Assembly: GCA_964017195.1 (NCBI GenBank) | Contig: OZ024890.1 | Location: 51,391,593-51,455,592 of the forward strand | DNA: 64,000 bases | From: Siderastrea radians | Lineage: Eukaryota; Cnidaria; Anthozoa; Scleractinia; Rhizangiidae | Direction: 5' to 3' | Shown here: one piece after another, positions 1 through 12,000 of the stretch | How the letters are laid out: every line of letters begins with the position of its first letter | Position numbering within the stretch: position 1 is the first letter of the stretch | Translations under genes and position numbers: made by a program | Notes under the pieces: generated by a model | Database searches by the model: none | What the model was told of the DNA's origin: nothing | Seen by the model: only the letters and a program-made list of their open reading frames with translations

Positions 1-926
1 AAATAATCCCGTTGTCGTTGCTCATTCAGTACTCAGAATGCTATTTACGTAGACAGAATAACACGGTAATTTGTGTGGGGACTTATAATCGGAGGATGGG
101 AAGCCCATTCGTGGGGGGGGGGTTGGGGGTTATTATCGGAGGCCTTACTGAGAATTAGCTTAGGGGGGAGCTTATATTCGGAAGGGCTTATTTTCGAAGG
201 GGGCCTAATATCGGAATTTGACGGTATAACCTATGTGCAAAGCAACCACGCGCTCTACAGCTCATATAGTGTGTCAAAGAGAAATCGATTGAGCTGAGCT
301 TTGGTGTCATTCCGAGTTGGTTGGAAGGAATTTGCATTAGCCTGAGAAAACAGCCGACGTTTTGCGAGGTCGCCACTGACTTGAGCCCTCGCAAAACGAC
401 GTCTGAGTAACAAGCGCGGAAATTCCATACTGATGATGTGTTACTACCCAGATCTAGGTAGTGCTTCTGATTGGTTGAAACGAAATTCCCTCGCGTTTCA
501 ACCAATCAGAAGCACTCAGCCTAGATCTGGGTAGTGACACGTCATCAGTATGGAATTTTGCGCTCGTTACTCAGACGTCGTTTTGCGAGGGCTCAAGTGG
601 TGACCTCGAGAAACGTTGGCTGTTTTCTCAGGCTAAATTGCATCAGCACGAAGCCTGTGGGTGCCCTGTGACTTGTCCAGTAATGATGGATGCGTGGATT
701 GCTGGGGCGAGTTTTGCTGACTTAAAACAGTCTTATAATTCGCGACGGCAACATAATGGCTGAGAAAATGTTGTGTTGAAACAACACAACAAAACGATAC
801 AATACTTCACTCACACGGTATACCATCATTACGAGACAAAGCAAAGCAACATATATACTGGCAGCGGCGTTTTTTCAGTAACATTATTAGACTCTTATTA
901 GAGTACACAAATGAATTAATGTCCAC
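1..926. other. gene-poor left edge, presumed intron of the ACSM gene
   Basis: No exon of the flanking acyl-CoA synthetase could be recognised here, so this is read as intron leading to exons beyond the window. Apart from the palindromic element at 340-633 it contains only a G-rich stretch near 110-130 and unremarkable AT-rich sequence. Open frames at 73-297 and 188-505 fall in G-rich or palindromic repeat DNA. Confidence 0.5.
340..633. mobile_element. palindromic TA-type miniature element, family 1 copy 1
   Basis: The two halves are inverted copies of each other. Both ends read GCCTGAGAAAACAGCC inward, and the arms meet near 485-495 around repeated CAATCAGAAGCACT motifs. The termini are bounded by TA on both sides, as expected for Tc1/mariner-type insertion. 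A second copy lies at 9977-10237. No transposase is encoded. Confidence 0.8.
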
Positions 927-3565
927 CTGGTCGATAACATCGAGCAGTTCCGTGGTAATCTGGTCAGAATTGGCCGACACCAAACACACTGGTTTGGACT
1001 TTAAAATTCTGTGATGAAGTTCCTTGGGACCAATAACGTCTGCTATTAACACCATTACTCCACCTGCGTATAAAAGAACATATTATAAAGAAGTTATGAG
1101 TATAAATGAAAAAATGCTACGTAAGGGTAGATTTCAAGAAATTGATAAAATTATAAAGAAATCTGACTTAAACATTTGCCACAAAATCAATTTGGTGCCA
1201 AAGGTGGTTTGTGGCATTGTGTAAAGTGTCTGTACTGCAATCGGGCGAAACCTGATTAGGAAAAGTTTGTCAAGATTTCTTGCGCCAGGACAGAGCAAAC
1301 ATTAAAACATGAACAAACGCGTAATGGTCATTATCCAAAAGATAAGAAGGGGGTTTTAGGGTGATAACTTGTGTTTGATAAACCAGTTAATATCAAAAGC
1401 TGGAAATGTCGACAATAACCGCGGCTGAATCACCAATCGCTTCTCAAAGAAAGAAATGTTAACGACTGTTAACCGACCTGCTCTTAAACACGCAGCTTGT
1501 ATCAGCCAGTATTCGGGAATTGCGGGTAAAATCACCATCACTCGGTCTCCTGGTTTAATATCAGCTGCTGTGTACAACACGTTAGCAGTCCTGAAAAGAA
1601 AAGACTATAAATGAATTGATGGAGATCGGATGAAGTTCATCCGCTAGTCCGCCGTTGCAAATATTAAAGCACATTAGCTCTCCTTTCAGGGAGCTCCACG
1701 CAAGTTGATTGCTTTGTTTCTTTTTTTCTTTTTGTTTTTTTTTCGTTAGAGTATTTCGAAAAATAGGGTCAGTATCTTGTCTTACTTTTTAGAGTTAAAA
1801 GCAAGATCTTGAAAGCTCCACTTGACCTCGTCACCGTCACCATCAATCCACCACAGAGCTGGAGTGTCGCTTTGCTTTTTGCCTTCCTGCAACAAATTAG
1901 GCCATGAAAAAAGTGACGACGGAAATCGATCAAGACATGGAGACGATTCATCTTTGGTGATCATTTCCTTATTCCTCACCACCCTAATGTTTTATAATGC
2001 ACTGATTTGATGAGGAGAAATTTTATCTTCATCACTATTGTACGTGGCTTTCCGGGGGTTAATCTGGCCACCCTGCTGTTGTTCATTGTAAAAAAAAAAC
2101 ATTTACATTTACAAATATGGTTATACCGCGTGGGCATGTGTGTTTGAGAAACAAGCTTCTACTGTCCTCAAAACGTGCGTAGGTAGTTCTTTGGATTCCT
2201 TTCTTTATCGATTCTGTCACGATCGATTCGTGACTTCGCCTTGCCGCCGGTGCGACTTGTGAGTTTCACAATCAAAACTTGAGACCCTATAAGGCATTAC
2301 TGGATAAATATTTCCCTTAACAAGGTACCAATACCCATCCTACAGGCCCTTCGTTGGTAAGAATGAATCGAGGCGAACTGAGGTCGCAAATCCACTTTTC
2401 TCTTTCTCCTAAAAAAACACGCACCCGAAAACTGCAAACCGGAGAAAACGTGGTGTTATGACGAAAAGGTTGACCTTGAAGGCAAAGGAAGCAAACTTAA
2501 CATTTGTTCTTAGGCGTCTCACTTGTGGTTTGAAATTTGTCGACCTTAGTATTTGGTTTCACATCACGCAAGGCGGGGGAGTGAGGACTCGTTTATTATC
2601 CCTCTTTATGCTATCCCTCTGGAATGTTCATGTCTTCTCAAACAAATTTAACAGGGACGCCTAGTTACTGTTGTCAGCGGTAGCTCAGTTTTTTGTAGCT
2701 CCGAAACTCAACAAGTTGCTCGAGGCTAGATCGCTAGAAGCACATGACATACAGATCTAGAGGGTATACCCACTAACCAATTCAAGGATACCCCTAAAGT
2801 ATTGCCCTTCCCTCACGTGTTCAAAATTGAATTTAATCAATGACAGCGAGGGATATAAAATTTTTCTTATTATTCTTTTAGTTAGGTAGTTCAGTAGTTA
2901 GTGAGGTAAAGTTAAGCTGATTCTAAAGCAGTGCTTGAACTTCACTTACCACTCGAAATGCTGAAAATTGCACTTTCAAAGACCTTAATTTCAATCTTTC
3001 TTGGGCGAACGTGCACCCGAATCCCGTATTTCATAGACTGAATAGATACTTCCGCATGTGGCCTCCTCGTTCGTTCAAACTCCCACGCTACCCAGTCCCT
3101 GGAAGTATCCCCTTCTTCCATTCTTAACATGGAAAGAACTTGAGATTGTTGATGTGCAAAGGGATTGAGAGCTCTCCACGGGAAAAATACTGAAAGAACA
3201 CATTGCACAATGTTGAGTGTCTGCTCTCACGCACAAGAAACAGATATTGACCGATAATGATTTTAACTGGAGTCTAACACTGTTCGATTGCCGAACACAT
3301 TCGAAACCAATGAACGACTGAATCCTGTGCAATTTGATTTGATTGTGTTCGCAGTTGATATTTTGTTGAATTTTCCTTGAGTAGATACCAGGATCTGGGA
3401 AATCTCGCAATTTTTCCTCAGCTAGAATAAATTAATGTAACGAATATTCAATTTTATGCAATTTTTTACCTTTTCCTTTTGTACCCACTCGTCGATGAAG
3501 TCTGCAAAGTTGAAGTATTCCGGAACTTGAAAATGTTTTGTTCCCCAGATTACCTCGCCAGCCAT
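927..3565 (-). CDS. ACSM-like: acyl-CoA synthetase, medium-chain family (5' four exons, partial)
   Basis: ACSM enzymes use ATP to turn medium-chain or aromatic acids into acyl-CoA, normally in the mitochondrial matrix. Exons in transcript order: 3470-3565, 1786-1886, 1478-1590, 927-1063, with phases 0, 2 and 1 that join without a break into about 149 residues. Diagnostic segments are VPEYFNFADFIDEW near the N-terminus, then PALWWIDGDGDEVKWSF, then PGDRVMVILPAIPEYWL, then GPKELHHRILKSKP. These match the N-terminal part of ACSM proteins in order and spacing. The ATG at 3563-3565 was chosen because it opens the exon directly before the conserved VPEYF block. No strong mitochondrial presequence is evident, so an upstream exon could be missing. 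The AMP-binding P-loop and C-terminal domain would lie left of the window. The last exon ends at CAG followed by gtggac, which is plausible but not certain. Confidence 0.85.
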
Positions 3566-4964
3566 GAGTCAATCAACTAAAGTCAAACTAAACAGTTCGT
3601 ACAAGACAAAGGTCACAACTGGAGCGGCTAGGTAGCTTTCACTCCACCAGAACAGGCGTCCAAGGTGATGCTAAAGCGAAAGAAGGATTGAGCGCTATGC
3701 TTTCTTTTGCCGAGTTCATCCTGCACGCAACGGTAGATAGGATATCAGAAAGGTCACTGTCATGTAATCACAAACTAATCGCGAGTGCCTAACGCTAAGA
3801 GAGTAACTTCCCTAGCCCTCAGGGCGGAGGGGGGGATTGACATATGTTTGGGTATAGAGCCGGCCTCTGAGGGTTTGAAACTTGACCCTGTTTAGGACAA
3901 AAAAATGCCCTAAAATACCTACCCTGCGTAGGCCAACACCTTCCCTTTTAGGTCCCTGGTAAGGAAGAATGTAAAATACTCTCTTGTTTTACACAAGTTG
4001 AAAGTGTCCCCGTATAGGCCATATAAGGGAGTAACCTCCTCCCCCCCCCTCCTTGGGCGTAACTTGCGGCGGTTTTAGGTATACCTTAGTAGTTGTCTCG
4101 GGTATAAACAGGCCCTGTTTACTAGAGACAAACTGAGCACTGGTAAATAATTTGCGCCAATATGCCTCCCATGAATATGGCTTTTAACTCGATTTTTCAA
4201 GTGTACTCGTGCGATCCTTTTAAGCAGCTTTTAGGACGTTAAAACCACGGTACGTAGAGGAATAGAAAAATGCGTGTTTGGTGAAGACCACCATTTTTTA
4301 TTTCGATCACAGTCAGACTAAGGTTAAAGATCACATGTAGGTTTTACTCGCAACGCTTAAAACTCAGTTTCAAATGCACGCAATGTATTTTGGCATTATT
4401 TTAGAGCAAAACAAACAGCTTTTTGACAATTGGTTGGCCTATACTCTAATTGGAAGTGAACGGTTTATCAGCAAAGCTCTTACACTCACCTCACACACAG
4501 CTAATTACTAGAATCTTTAAGGTTCAATGTTACGTGACGAGGCCGAAAGGTGATATGGACAGGATCCGTCTTAGTTTCGGGGTAGTCATACAGAAGTCAC
4601 AGAAGGGTGAAAAAATAATATAAACAAATGTGATAAATGATTTTCTCTCCCTTTTTTGTTGATGTTGGGGTTTGTTATTGTTGTTGTTGTTGTTTGTTTG
4701 TTTGTTTTTTCTATTCGACCGAGGCTTTGCTACAAAGCCTAAAGGTACGGGTGGCTCCTTTCTGCTAACCGGCGAACACAAAAGAAAAACTTTGTGATTA
4801 CACCACCCAAAACAGAAAACTGGGCTGCGACATAATTATTAGCTCCTCTGAGATATTTTTAGTTGCACATTTTAAAGGTATAGTTGTTGAAGAGCACTGC
4901 CATGATTCCATGAAAGAACCTTGCTTCTAACTGATGCGAAACGCAAGTTTAGTGAGATCATGTT

Positions 4965-5137
4965 CAAGTTGATGCAGGTGGCGAGTCCTGTTCCAAATGT
5001 AATTGATGACAAATACTGGGTGAAAAAGAATTGGCTTCAGGCGCCGTGGTCACGTGGTAAACTAACGCGTCGCTCTGTTAACCTAAAGTTCAAGTTGATG
5101 CAGGCGGTAAGTCCTGTTACAAGTTTGATCACGTGAC
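4965..5137. repeat. direct repeat pair of about 45 bp
   Basis: The segment starting CAAGTTGATGCAGGTGGCGA at about 4965 recurs at about 5090 as CAAGTTGATGCAGGCGGTAA, each followed by a similar TCCTGTT(C/A)CAA stretch. The spacing is about 125 bp. It is a local duplication with no coding signature. Confidence 0.6.
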
Positions 5138-5485
5138 ACAGAGTGTACCGGCCTGGATGGATGAACCAAGGTATGATTTTTTTTCCGCTAAAAAACTGAA
5201 AGCGAAATTGTGCAACACAGTTAAGTTGTGCAAAGTTAAGTTGCTTAGCGTTGAAATCACATGACGAATTCAATGTCAAATACTCACCCGTTACTCGCTG
5301 TAGCGTTTACTTTATTTTTGTCAAATAAACTGATAAACCCAACTTTGTGCATGTCCTTTTTTGTCCCGATGGTGTTGAAGTCGATATTGTCGATGTTGAC
5401 ACTAATAAAAAAATGCTTAATTATGGCATGTACACCATATATGTCTCATGGCGCTATATAGACAAACATAATTATGGGATTGGAC

Positions 5486-6317
5486 CATGAGCTATAGGAA
5501 ACATGGATTTTGAATTCTCACCGAACGTTGTTTCAAGCAAACAGCGATGAAATGTGTCGACTATTCAATAGAACTATCACCTTACCGTCAGCTCTGCTGT
5601 CCCTTGTCTTTGACCTCTGTTTTATCTTCTGCAAATATCCCTGTTTCTTCCCGATTCTTCGGTGAGTTCAATATGCTTACTTTTACCGCCCGCCATTTTG
5701 AAAAACCACTCATTCCCAGTTCTACGCAGCTAACTAGTAAATCCTCCTAAAGCCGCCCTAAAGCCACTGGGTAGGAAGTGCTTGGGCCGTTGCTGGGAGA
5801 TTTGTGCCTTTGGCCAATCGTAGGGCCAAAAAGACAATCGCTATTGTTTTCAAATTCGCCTTCAGCTGGTAAGAGCAAAAAGCTATTTCCAGTCCCCCAA
5901 CAGAACCTAATTTGAATTGTAACTTTTAATCCGTTGCACGACGACCTTCCATATATGGAAGTTCGTCGTGCAATGTTCTTACGGGCTTGCAACCATAACC
6001 TGGAAAAGATGGCCTACCCAGTGGCTTTAGGGCGGCTTTAGGAGGTTTTCTAGTTGGCTGCGTGGAACTGGGAATGAAAAGAACTGGGAATGAGTGGTTT
6101 TTCAAAATGGCGGGCGGTAAAAGTAAGCATATCGAACTCACCGAAGAATCGGGGAGAAACAGGAATATTTGCAGAAGATAAAGCAGAAATCAAAGACAAG
6201 GGACAGCAGAACTGACGGTAAGGTGATAGTTTTATTGAATAGTCGATATATTTCATCGCTGTTTGCTTGAAACAACGTTCAGTGAGAATTCAAAATCCAT
6301 GTTTCCTATAGCTCATG
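5486..6317. mobile_element. 832-bp palindromic transposon, 7-bp target duplication, family 2 copy 1
   Basis: The element is almost entirely a fold-back. It starts CATGAGCTATAGGAAACATG and ends with the inverse, the arms run about 410 bp, and the centre is the near-perfect palindrome around 5945-5960 (CCATATATGG). It is flanked by a direct 7-bp duplication ATTGGAC at 5479-5485 and 6318-6324. The second copy at 9072-9900 has a different 7-bp duplication, which proves the boundaries. The open frames inside are arm translations, for example the short [14 protein letters not shown] stretch, and are not intact transposase. Class assignment is uncertain. Confidence 0.92.
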
Positions 6318-7407
6318 ATTGGACGACAACGGCTTAGTCTCCCACGCAGTCAACAACAACAACAGCGTGGGAGGCTAGGCGTTTCTCGGAGTTCTTTATT
6401 CTTTGCCGGATATTCCTAGGCTTACTGAGAACGGTATGAGCGGGGCACCTAAATTGTCACGTACAGACGAACCAGTCCACACTAGCTGCGAAAGGCAAGC
6501 CTAAGGGGTGGTTCTAGAATCCAGACTATGTAGATAGAGCCCCTCCTCCACCCCCCCCCCCCCCTCCCTCCTTTACTTTCTTTCACTTTGTTGTAACTCA
6601 AAGGGTACGTTTCCCGCTGACATTCCCTACGCGTCTTGGTTTTGTTTATCTTTTTGTTCGCTCAACTGTTTTCTTTGGCCTGATCTTTTTACTTTTTTCC
6701 CACATCTATATAGCCTCTTTATTCCACTTTTTCTTAAAAAGAAAATATCACCTTTATTTAAAAAATAATCTTTTTTATTGTAATAATTGTAGTATAAACA
6801 CAAACATTTTGTCATAAACTGTATGTCAATTTATATTAGCTATTTATATTTTTCTGTCAAAATTTGAGAAAAGATAATATATTTTGGAAAACAAAACTTC
6901 ATCATATTTATATTATAAATATATTAATCTCGCCTTAACCCAGGCTCGTTATTAAACTGATGTCTTATCCGACAGCGCTGAATAACGCAATGCGCATGAT
7001 TCTTACGTCAAGGCGTGAAAACCCGTTACCAGGGACTTTGCACTTGAGTATGAAAAAGTTTTTTACTTGTTCCGACCAAAACGAAGAATATTCCGTAATA
7101 AATTTTGAATAATAAACAAATCCAGCCGCCCAAGAACGTAAAGAAACGTCTTGAACCATCAAACTCCGACCGTGACCTTTTGCTCTGTGCTTGACCGCCA
7201 TTTTGAAAGGCTCGCATTAAACACCGCTGACCAATTAGAGCTTGGAGATTGAAGAACACGTGACTGGAATCAGTTAGCGAACAATCGTCCACGTTTTAAA
7301 ATCGACTGCTTTCAATCTGTCACTTAAAACTAGCAGTTGAAACGATTTTTGACAAGAGAAACAGAGACTTAAGCTAACTTTTTTTCTGCAAATCTCTATC
7401 ATCACTT

Positions 7408-8993
7408 CTAATCAATGTAATCCTTTCTAATGTGCAGGAATCTCTTTTCTTTTTCTTTTTCCATTGTCTCATTGTACAGCGGGATAATATCAGTGTCGTC
7501 ATCAAACCGACCAAACATATCCCGGTCGTACGCGCTGAACATGCTTCTCGTTCCCCACATGCCTTTCTTGGAGTGATAATAATGATAAAACTTGGCAACA
7601 CGCAGTCGTTCCACCTCCATTTTGGCCAGCAGAACTCTGTTCAAAGGGGAAAAAATGGTTACTAAAATACTTGTGCTACTAAAGGAAAGTAAATTTAGTA
7701 AACCAGAAAAACTGGCCAAACATAACAGATGCGAATAACACAATGAACCATTCAGAACGAACAGTTTATATATGTAACAAGTGCTGGAAAAACATGCTAG
7801 CCAGTCGGGGTTCTCGAAGGACGGAGCACCGGAGCTCCTTCTCCCATCCCCGCCCCCCCCCCCCCCCTTCCCACCCACTCTTCAAACTTTTACTTGTCTT
7901 TTTGTTTTCTAAATATGTGAATACATTCAAACTAAAAAATTTATTAAAGACATGAAACAGCGTGGGCCAGCAAACCAAGGTTAGAAGAACATTCATGCCT
8001 TATAAAGTGTCAAGTTGCCATTCGGAACCTCAGCTATCAGGAATTGATAGATCCGCCCCTGCAACCGGTGCCGGGGACGGTGAATCGCTCGTAAACCAAG
8101 GCTTTCCTGATTCGTTAAAACACAGAATGTTAGCTCTGAATGGTTAGAGGACGTCGCACAAGTTTTTTCGGAAATAAAAACAAGTTACTAGTCACATTCC
8201 AGAATTTAAAATAGCTGTAACAAAGCGCTTTACCAACGACTCTCCACAGCTATTTCGTGTTCTCTTTGGCACTTAGTTTACCGAGGTCTATTTTGTTCGT
8301 AAAACTTTTGCATGATATAGGCTAAAGGCGCTGTTACACTGGGCAATCTTTTTTGCAACTTGTCTCGCAATTTTGTTGCGACACAAGTTGCAGAAAAAAT
8401 TGCCCAGTGTAACAAACCCTGAAATGAACATGTCTCGCAACTTTTTTGTTGCCCCAATCGTTGCGAGAAGTAGAAGTCGGTTCTACTTTTCGCAACGATC
8501 CTTGCAACGCTGCAACGAATTTTTCCAGCGTTGCGTAGAAGTGTTACACTAGGCAACGTTACGTGCAACTTGCCTCGCAACGACGCAACAAAATTGCGGG
8601 ACAAGTTGCTAGAAAAACTGCCTAAGGTAACAGCGCCTTAACGATGCTGGGTGATGTTGAAACCCTTTGACCGAGCTTTCCCTACACTACCTCACCTGTC
8701 GAGTAGTTCCCAGTCCTCTCCGCCCCAATTCGTGCGGAATTCCTCGTAGTTCATTCCACCAACACGAGTAAAGTCCGATTTATAAATTGCGAAAAGACCG
8801 TAGCCTTGAAGCTCCCAAAACCCTGTCACAACAGGAAGAAATCTTAAGAAAACCAGTTTGTACTTTGTATTATTGTAGTTATGTACTGTATCTAATTTTA
8901 ATGTATATCCTGTATGTTACAAGAACCCACACTGAGCATTTTGCTTTAGAATTTTTATCGTGTTTAAACAAAGGATGCGATGATGATGATGAC

Positions 8994-9059
<66 letters not shown>

Positions 9060-12000
9060 ACTACGTGTTAACATGAGCTATAGGAAACATGGATTTTGAG
9101 TTCTCATCGAACGATGTTTCCAAACAGCGATGAAATATTTCGATGATTCAATAAGACTATCACCTTACCGTCAGTTCTGCTGTCCCTTGTCTTTGATTTC
9201 TGCTTTATCTTCTGCAAATATCCCTGTTTCTCCGTGATTCTTCGGTGAGTTCGATGTGCTTACTTTTACCGCCCGCCATTTTGAAAAACCACTCATTCCC
9301 AGTTCTTTTCATTCCCAGTTCTATGCAGCCAACTAGAAAACCTCCTAAAGCCGCTCTAAAAGCCACTGGGTAGGAAGCGCTTGGGCCGTTGCTAGGAGAT
9401 TTGTGCCTTTGGCCAATCGTAGGGCCAAAAAGACAATCGCTATTGTTTTTCAAATTCGCCTTTAGCTGGTAAGAGCAAAAAGCTCTTTCCAGTCCCCCAA
9501 CAGAACCTAATTTGAATTGTAACTTTTAATCCGTTTCACGACGACCTTCCATATATGGAAGTCCGTCGTGCAATGTTCTTACGACCTTGGAACCATAACC
9601 TGGAAAAGATAGCCTACCCATTGGGCTTTAGGGGGGCTTTAGGAGGTTTTCTAGTTGGCTGCGTGGAACTGGGAATGAGTGGTTTTTCAAAATGGCGGGT
9701 GGTGAAAGTAAGCACATCAAACTCACCGAAGAATTGGGAAGAAACGGGATATTTGCAGAAGATAAAGTAGAAATCAAAGACAAGGGACAGCAGAACTAAA
9801 GGTAAGGTGATAGTTTTATTGAATAGTCGACATATTTCATCGCTGTTTGCTTGAAACAACGTTCGATGAGAACTAAAATCCATGTTTCCTATAGCTCATG
9901 GTGTTAATAAGAAATATTTTAACCAATAATTTAATATTAACATTCAGTTCCTCGATTGAAACATTACTTCCTGCTAGCCAGAGAAAACAGCCGACGTTTC
10001 GCGAGGTCGCCACTTGAGCCCTCGAAATTCCATACTAATGACGTGTCACTACCCAGATCTAAGCACTGCTTTTCATTGGTTGAGACGAAATTCCCTCGCC
10101 TTTCAACCAATCAGAAGCACTACCTAGATCTGGGTAGTGACACGTCATCAGTATGGAATTTATGCACTCGTTACTTAAGACGTCGTTTTGCGAGGGCTCA
10201 AGTGGCGACCTCGCAAAAAGTCGCTGTTTTCTCAGGCTATCTCCTCGCTAATTGCGATTCACCGTTTTTTTTTATCCTCGTGTTGATGATATACTTTATT
10301 CTCACAACATATACGTTGACAGTGCATTGATTTTATGAGAAGAAATTACTTATTGATCAAAAAATGCAAACAATGAGCATTATGTCTTTGGAAATCATGA
10401 AGGTTACAAACTAAGGTAAACCAAGATAGAATAGTGTTCTGGATTTCGCGATAAATATTTATAGGACTGGTCCTCGGCTCTCAGTACATGACTAGACTTA
10501 GTTATCCTAGTGCATTCAGTAGTAACAAAAAAACTTTTTACCAAATGGAATTGATGGCGAGAACCCACAATGAAGTCTAGCAACAATTGGAGCAAATGCC
10601 ATCTTTCCAGGAACACAGTGCTGAAAAATAAAACATGAATAATCGAACCACGTTTTGTTTTTTCTTCCAGGATGAGTACCGTTAAAATTCATATACTGTC
10701 GCCCGTTAATAAAAGGGCCGATAGGAAATCAGCATCAGCATTCGCCACCTCGTCGAGCTAATAGGCTCTTTGCATAACCGTGTCACCTGACCTTGTCAAT
10801 CATAATAACGGGTCGTGGCGGGTCGTGGCTCGAAATAGATGGCTGAAATGGAAAGGGCGTCATGAAATTAGTAGGATTTCCAATTTTGAGGCCACAAACG
10901 TGCAAGATTTTAGGACAATTTGAAAGTTTGAAAATTATAAAAGATTTGTATGCTGGGTGGCAATTTTCCCTACAAGTCTTGGTAAATTTTTGAACATTAA
11001 AATAACCGTAAAATGTCGCTCTTTAACGTCAGTTACCTCAAAATTGAAAATCTTACTAATTTCACCATGTTCTTTCCATTTCTGATATCTATTTCGTACT
11101 ATTTCCATTTTTTATGATTGACAAGGTCATGTGACACAGTTATGCAAAGGGCCTATTCTCTTTTCATGCCCACTTCAAGATAGCGGCCGATGAACGTTTT
11201 TAGCAGAGAAAAGGTAAACAATCAACAATTCAAAAATTGGTCAAATTCAAACCAACTTTCCGCTACCGAAATGATAGTTTCTCAAACTAGTTTGTCGTAA
11301 CACATTGCATTATGTCAACTCCGGCTGTTTTCTTTTAATGATTAACCAAATATTTGTCTTAACATAAATTGCGACCTATTACTAAAGCAAGACAGTATAA
11401 CAGTGCTTTATTTTATGTTTGACGCTTTGTAAATCTGAAAACGTAATTGCCTTTTTCAAAATTATGAACAGCGCAAATGTGCGCCATCTTGACTGAAGTG
11501 AGCGTAAAAAGAACATTACCCCTGGCCGACCGTTTCACGTCCTAAGGTACCCGTGGAATCCTCATAGATCGAAGGTGTGCGAAGGGTTTGCTGTCATCCT
11601 CAGGGAATGCTGTCATCCAATCACAAAACAGTATGAGCAGCATAACGTCAATAGGACACAGACTACTTAGGGCACATCATCTCTCTTAAGAACTCTTTCA
11701 ATAAAATCGTAGGCGCAGGCTTTTGGCCTTAAAAAATATCCCAAGTTACCAGGGATGGTGCGCACATCAACTGGTATTTTGATAAAACGAAAAAAGTCTT
11801 ACCTTTCTAATAATGTCAACAATGTTGCTTGGAATTTGAAGATGGAGATCGCACATGAAAATTATATCTTGAGGATTCTAAACGGTAAAGAAACAGGCAA
11901 AACGAAAACATGTCACGGGAACGCTGAAACAACGTGGAAACAGAACTTGCTTCCTCAAAAAATTTGAGCTGGAGACTCCGGGTTAAAGTAAAAGTGCTGT

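Larger units (their letters stand above)
3566..7407. other. intergenic region between ACSM and B4GALNT genes
   Basis: No exon was recognised. The stretch would hold the ACSM promoter (right of 3565) and the B4GALNT 3' UTR (left of 7408). It contains C/G-run repeats near 3825 and 4040, a direct-repeat pair near 4965 and 5090, a full palindromic transposon at 5486-6317 and a C-run at about 6545-6565. Minus-strand AATAAA-like signals occur in the T-rich block around 6750-6780, but this is too loose to fix the polyadenylation site. Confidence 0.5.

Noticed and set aside
5926..6256. Overlapping frames with [18 protein letters not shown] or mirror peptides, also at 9205-9883
   Set aside because: They are translations of the palindromic transposon arms, present in mirror form, with no conserved transposase motif.
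8787..9071. 94-codon frame ending in poly-aspartate
   Set aside because: The first part overlaps, antisense, the coding exon 8696-8822, and the rest is the GAT microsatellite.
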